This document shows, piece by piece, positions 61,210 through 64,000 of a stretch of 64,000 bases of DNA (positions within the stretch are counted from its first letter, which is position 1; each line of letters starts with the position of its first letter). This DNA comes from Paenibacillus silvestris (GTDB taxonomy: Bacteria > Bacillota > Bacilli > Paenibacillales > NBRC-103111), in contig NZ_WTUZ01000010.1 in assembly GCF_009882985.1 (NCBI RefSeq), forward strand, positions 496,352 through 560,351, read 5' to 3'. The translations under genes and the position numbers were made by a program. Under the pieces are notes generated by a model, which was not told the DNA's origin, ran no database searches, and was given only the letters and a program-made list of their open reading frames with translations.

Positions 61210-61237
61210 GGGTATCCCCCTTTCTATCTGCTATTCT

Positions 61238-61270
61238 GAGAAAAAAATAACAACCACAAAGGGTTGTTGG
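61238..61270 (-). terminator. Terminator after rpoZ
   Basis: AACAACC and GGTTGTT form a 7-bp stem with a 6-nt loop, followed by ATTTTTTT on the minus strand. Confidence 0.85.
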
Positions 61271-61279
61271 GTAAGCGAT

Positions 61280-61501
61280 TTATTTCTCGTTTTCGTTCTC
61301 TGTCGGCTCGATTTTCTCATAGCCAATGTAGTGGCCATACAGCTCTTCAAGCGCCACACCAACATGCTTATGAGCTTTTTGGCCTTTCAAATCTGATTTT
61401 GCGCCGTCGCGAAGAGATCTCGCTCTTTTGGATGCAGCGACAACTAGCGAATACTTGCTGTCTACGATATCTAGCAATTTATCAATTGAAGGGTATAACA
61501 T
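61280..61501 (-). CDS. rpoZ: RNA polymerase omega subunit
   Basis: A 73-residue omega subunit: MLYPSIDKLLDIVDSKYSLVVAASKRARSL, then KPVGVALEEL-like KAHKHVGVALEELY and an acidic tail. It helps RNA polymerase assembly. It starts immediately after gmk (no gap), the conserved gmk-rpoZ pair. Confidence 0.94.
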   Translation of the reverse strand: MLYPSIDKLLDIVDSKYSLVVAASKRARSLRDGAKSDLKGQKAHKHVGVALEELYGHYIGYEKIEPTENENEK

Positions 61502-62140
61502 TTATTTCACCTCATCTATCCATTGTACGATTTTGGGATACACACGCTCTTTTTTGCAATGTTCAGCCGTAAGAATCGCTTGTATTTTGGAGCAAGCTGA
61601 TTCTACATGATCATTCACAATGGCATAGTCGTAGTGTTCCATTAAACGGATTTCGTCAATCGCTATCGACATGCGACTGCAGATAACTTCGTCCGTTTCT
61701 GTACCACGCGTGACAATTCGATTCTCAAGCTCATCCAGCGAAGGAGGCAGTAAGAAAATAAACACGCCTTCGGAAAACTTTTGCTTCACCTGCAAAGCAC
61801 CCTGAACTTCAATCTCCAGAATGACGTCTTTGCCAGAGCGCAGCGTTTCTTCAACAAAACGTCTTGGTGTCCCGTAGAAATTACCTACGTATTCTGCCCA
61901 TTCCAACACTTCATCCGAATCAATCATTTGTTGGAATTGCTCCCGCGTTTTGAAGAAATAGTTGACACCGTCGACTTCCCCTTGTCTTGGAGAACGGGTT
62001 GTCGCCGATACGGAATATACAATATCAGGAGAGCATTTGCGCAGCGCGGCGCACACGGTACCTTTACCGACACCAGATGGGCCGGATAAAACAATCAGAA
62101 TACCTCTCTCACGCTCAAGAGTGTTCGTATTACTCGTCAT
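61502..62140 (-). CDS. gmk: Guanylate kinase
   Basis: Converts GMP to GDP. The 212-residue protein has the P-loop [51 protein letters not shown] and [12 protein letters not shown]. The ATG at 62140 has AAGGACGATGATC upstream; another ATG at 62146 is possible. It overlaps remA by about 11 nt. Confidence 0.96.
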   Translation of the reverse strand: MTSNTNTLERERGILIVLSGPSGVGKGTVCAALRKCSPDIVYSVSATTRSPRQGEVDGVNYFFKTREQFQQMIDSDEVLEWAEYVGNFYGTPRRFVEETLRSGKDVILEIEVQGALQVKQKFSEGVFIFLLPPSLDELENRIVTRGTETDEVICSRMSIAIDEIRLMEHYDYAIVNDHVESACSKIQAILTAEHCKKERVYPKIVQWIDEVK

Positions 62141-62390
62141 GATCATCGTCCTTGTTGGAAAGTCTATGCGCTACCGTCTCTGGCTGTACTGCCGACAAAA
62201 TCACATGATCGCTGTCCGTGATAATAACGGCACGGGTTCTTCTACCATATGTAGCGTCAATCAGCATGTGACGATCACGCGCCTCTTGAATGATCCTCTT
62301 GATCGGAGCCGATTCCGGACTCACAATCGAGATAATGCGGTTCGCCGATACGATGTTGCCGAACCCGATATTAATTAATTTGATAGCCAT
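62130..62390 (-). CDS. remA: Extracellular matrix regulatory protein RemA (DUF370, YlzA)
   Basis: An 86-residue DNA-binding regulator of biofilm matrix and osmoprotection genes in Bacillus. The sequence [32 protein letters not shown] with [38 protein letters not shown] is highly conserved. It overlaps gmk by about 11 nt and follows yloC by 34 nt, the standard yloC-remA-gmk-rpoZ order. Confidence 0.95.
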   Translation of the reverse strand: MAIKLINIGFGNIVSANRIISIVSPESAPIKRIIQEARDRHMLIDATYGRRTRAVIITDSDHVILSAVQPETVAHRLSNKDDDHDE

Positions 62391-62424
62391 TTAGGGCTTC
62401 CTCCTCGCGAAGCTTCATGCCGCT

Positions 62425-63309
62425 TCACTCGATATTCTGTATTTGCTCGCGCATCTTTTCAAGCTCTGCCTTCATCGCAATGACTCTAGCCGTAGGCTCC
62501 GAGTGATTCGACTTAGATCCGATCGTGTTCACTTCCCGGTTCATTTCTTGAATCAAGAAGTCTAGCTTTCGTCCGACAGGCTCTTTCTCTGAAAGCAATT
62601 GATCACATTGCCCAAAATGACTCTTCAGACGAGTCAATTCCTCATCTACGTTAGATCGGTCTGCGAAAATCGCAATTTCTGTCGCCAGCCTCTGTTCATC
62701 CACAGGCGTCTGATCCTGCAGAAGAGCCTGAATTCTATTCGTAAGCTTAGCCGCATAATCTTGCACGACTCCAGGCGCTAAAGCTTCCAGTTCCGCATGG
62801 ATCCGTTTCAGCTCAACCAGACGCTCACGAATGTCCTGTTCCAGAAATGCTCCTTCTCGCATCCGCATATCGGATAATTTGGCAACGGCCTCCTGCAAGC
62901 AGGCGCACAATTCCTGTTCGATCTCTTCATCTGGCTCCTTACGAAGCTCTTTCATCTGAATGAGATCAGGTAGTCTTAATAAATCTTTGAGACCGACCTG
63001 TTCGGCGTATCCATAACGCCCCTTCAACTCCTCTGCAGCCTGCAAATACGCATCTGCCAAAGCGAAGTCAACCGTGACGCTCTTGGTGGAAGCCGCTTCA
63101 CGTTCCGCTGTAACGAAGACGTCAACGCGCCCTCTCCTCACAGCTTGCAGCACCGTTTTCTTCAAAGCGTCTTCAAAGACCGCCCATTCCTTCGGCATTC
63201 GAATCGACACTTCACTATACCTATGATTGACCGATTTCACATCGATAAACACATTGTATCCCGCAAAAGAACGATTCGCTTGTCCGAATCCGGTCATACT
63301 GCAAATCAT
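62425..63309 (-). CDS. YicC/YloC family endoribonuclease-related protein
   Basis: A 294-residue YicC family protein, recently linked to RNA cleavage in E. coli. It begins MICSMTGFGQANRSF (the hallmark SMTGFG), with VDVKSVNHRYSE-type DVKSVNHRYSEVSIRMP, and ends REVNTIGSKSNHSE. The ATG at 63309 has GGATGTGATTAGG upstream; an ATG at 63297 is an alternative. First gene of the remA-gmk-rpoZ unit. Confidence 0.92.
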   Translation of the reverse strand: MICSMTGFGQANRSFAGYNVFIDVKSVNHRYSEVSIRMPKEWAVFEDALKKTVLQAVRRGRVDVFVTAEREAASTKSVTVDFALADAYLQAAEELKGRYGYAEQVGLKDLLRLPDLIQMKELRKEPDEEIEQELCACLQEAVAKLSDMRMREGAFLEQDIRERLVELKRIHAELEALAPGVVQDYAAKLTNRIQALLQDQTPVDEQRLATEIAIFADRSNVDEELTRLKSHFGQCDQLLSEKEPVGRKLDFLIQEMNREVNTIGSKSNHSEPTARVIAMKAELEKMREQIQNIE

Positions 63310-63338
63310 CCTAATCACATCCATTACCCTATTTTAAT

Positions 63339-64000
63339 TCATTTTGAAAGTGGGTACAAGTGGAAATCATGACGATTCGACTTTTCCCACACATACTTTG
63401 TCAGGTCAACACACATCTCGTACGCTAGAAATGGGGTCATCAGATAGATGCCATTGAAGTAAGGCATAGCTGCATCCAGCAGCTCTTTGGCAATCTCCAC
63501 GCCCATCGCACGGCCCTCTGGACCCTTCAGTCCACTCATGCGCGCTCTAACTTCATCCGACAATCGGATGCCTGGCACTTCATTATGCAAATACTCCGCG
63601 TTCCCTCCGCTCGCGAGCGGTGCAATCCCGATGAAGACCGGAATGTTCAGATGCTTGGTCGCTTCATAGATTTGTTCAATCAGCTTAGCGTCGTACACGG
63701 GCTGCGTCATAATGTAATCGGCGCCAGCTTCAATCTTGCGTTCCAAACGCTGAACGGCCTTGTCCAAATGCTTGACATTCGGATTAAAAGCAGCCCCCAC
63801 CACGAAGTTCGCCTTCTGCTTCAGCGGTTTGCCGGAGAACGCAATCCCTTCGTTCAGCTGTTTAATCATCCGGATAATCTCGAAGGATGTTAGGTCGTAA
63901 ACGGAGCTGGACCCAGGGAGATCGCCGAATTTGGCGGGATCGCCGGTCACGGCCAGCACATGGTCGATGCCCAGCGCGTGAAGCCCCATGAGATGGGACT
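63339..64000 (-). CDS. Methylenetetrahydrofolate reductase domain protein, C-terminal part
   Basis: The gene runs off the right edge; about 220 C-terminal residues are present. HVLAVTGDPAKFGDLPGSSSVYDLTSFEIIRMI, GAAFNPN, GADYIMTQPVYDAKL and FIGIAPLASGGNAEYL are typical of the MTHFR half of bifunctional homocysteine methyltransferase/5,10-methylenetetrahydrofolate reductases (YitJ type). The N-terminal half is outside the window, so single- or two-domain form cannot be decided. Confidence 0.85.
   Translation of the reverse strand, partial: SHLMGLHALGIDHVLAVTGDPAKFGDLPGSSSVYDLTSFEIIRMIKQLNEGIAFSGKPLKQKANFVVGAAFNPNVKHLDKAVQRLERKIEAGADYIMTQPVYDAKLIEQIYEATKHLNIPVFIGIAPLASGGNAEYLHNEVPGIRLSDEVRARMSGLKGPEGRAMGVEIAKELLDAAMPYFNGIYLMTPFLAYEMCVDLTKYVWEKSNRHDFHLYPLSK

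Overview
The window looks like a chromosomal segment of an endospore-forming member of the Bacillota, most probably Paenibacillus or a close relative in the Paenibacillaceae. The evidence is the gene content: SpoVM, YlbJ, an alpha/beta-type SASP with a sigma-G-like promoter, SpoVIF, a YjcZ-type small protein and a Ger(x)C lipoprotein. Shine-Dalgarno sites are strong (AGGAGG/GGAGGTG) and the housekeeping synteny is Bacillus-like. No rRNA, tRNA, CRISPR array, insertion sequence or prophage structural gene was seen.

Almost all housekeeping genes lie on the minus strand, so each operon reads right to left. From the right: a truncated MTHFR-domain gene, then yloC-remA-gmk-rpoZ (ending at a terminator), coaBC-priA-def-fmt-rsmB-rlmN-prpC-prkC-rsgA-rpe and a small membrane gene, spoVM, rpmB (plus strand), asp23/yloU-fakA-degV-recG. 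These cover nucleotide and coenzyme metabolism, translation start, rRNA modification, Ser/Thr phosphorylation signalling, ribosome assembly and fatty-acid activation.

At the left end the order continues with rsmD-coaD, ylbJ (plus), a YlbL-type PDZ protease, yceD-rpmF, then fapR-plsX-fabH-fabD-fabG-acpP-fabF-rnc-smc-ftsY and ylxM-ffh-rpsP-khpA-rimM-trmD. A FapR-like operator overlaps the fapR promoter. fabH and fabF sit inside this cluster, unlike in B. subtilis. SMC, FtsY, Ffh and RNase III link it to chromosome organisation, protein targeting and RNA processing.

Between rsmD (about 19.4 kb) and recG (about 42.6 kb) lies a 23-kb accessory region with mixed strands, small genes and many terminators. 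It holds sporulation genes (YjcZ-like, Ger(x)C, SASP, SpoVIF), a cytosolic two-PAS histidine kinase, a secreted LamG-LamG-metallophosphoesterase, a His-rich membrane-anchored protein, a lipoprotein polysaccharide deacetylase, and Zur with a near-consensus Zur box. Next to Zur is an operon of a COG0523 metal chaperone, an uncharacterised helical protein and a membrane metallophosphoesterase. An SRAP protein, an SOS-controlled UvrX-type Y-family polymerase operon and a GH29 fucosidase complete the region.

The most interesting element is the polymerase operon at 38095-40288. Two SOS-box-like sites flank a promoter, followed by three genes joined by ATGA/GTGA overlaps: a 123-aa helical protein, the polymerase, and a 165-aa protein that appears to fuse a YolD-like N-terminus to a domain related to the 123-aa protein. 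The downstream neighbour is an SRAP-family abasic-site protein. Other points worth a look are degenerate dyad repeats at 28.6-28.8 kb, a perfect 17-bp palindrome at 20.84 kb, three clustered terminator-like hairpins at 21.0-21.16 kb, and several small genes supported by Shine-Dalgarno sites.
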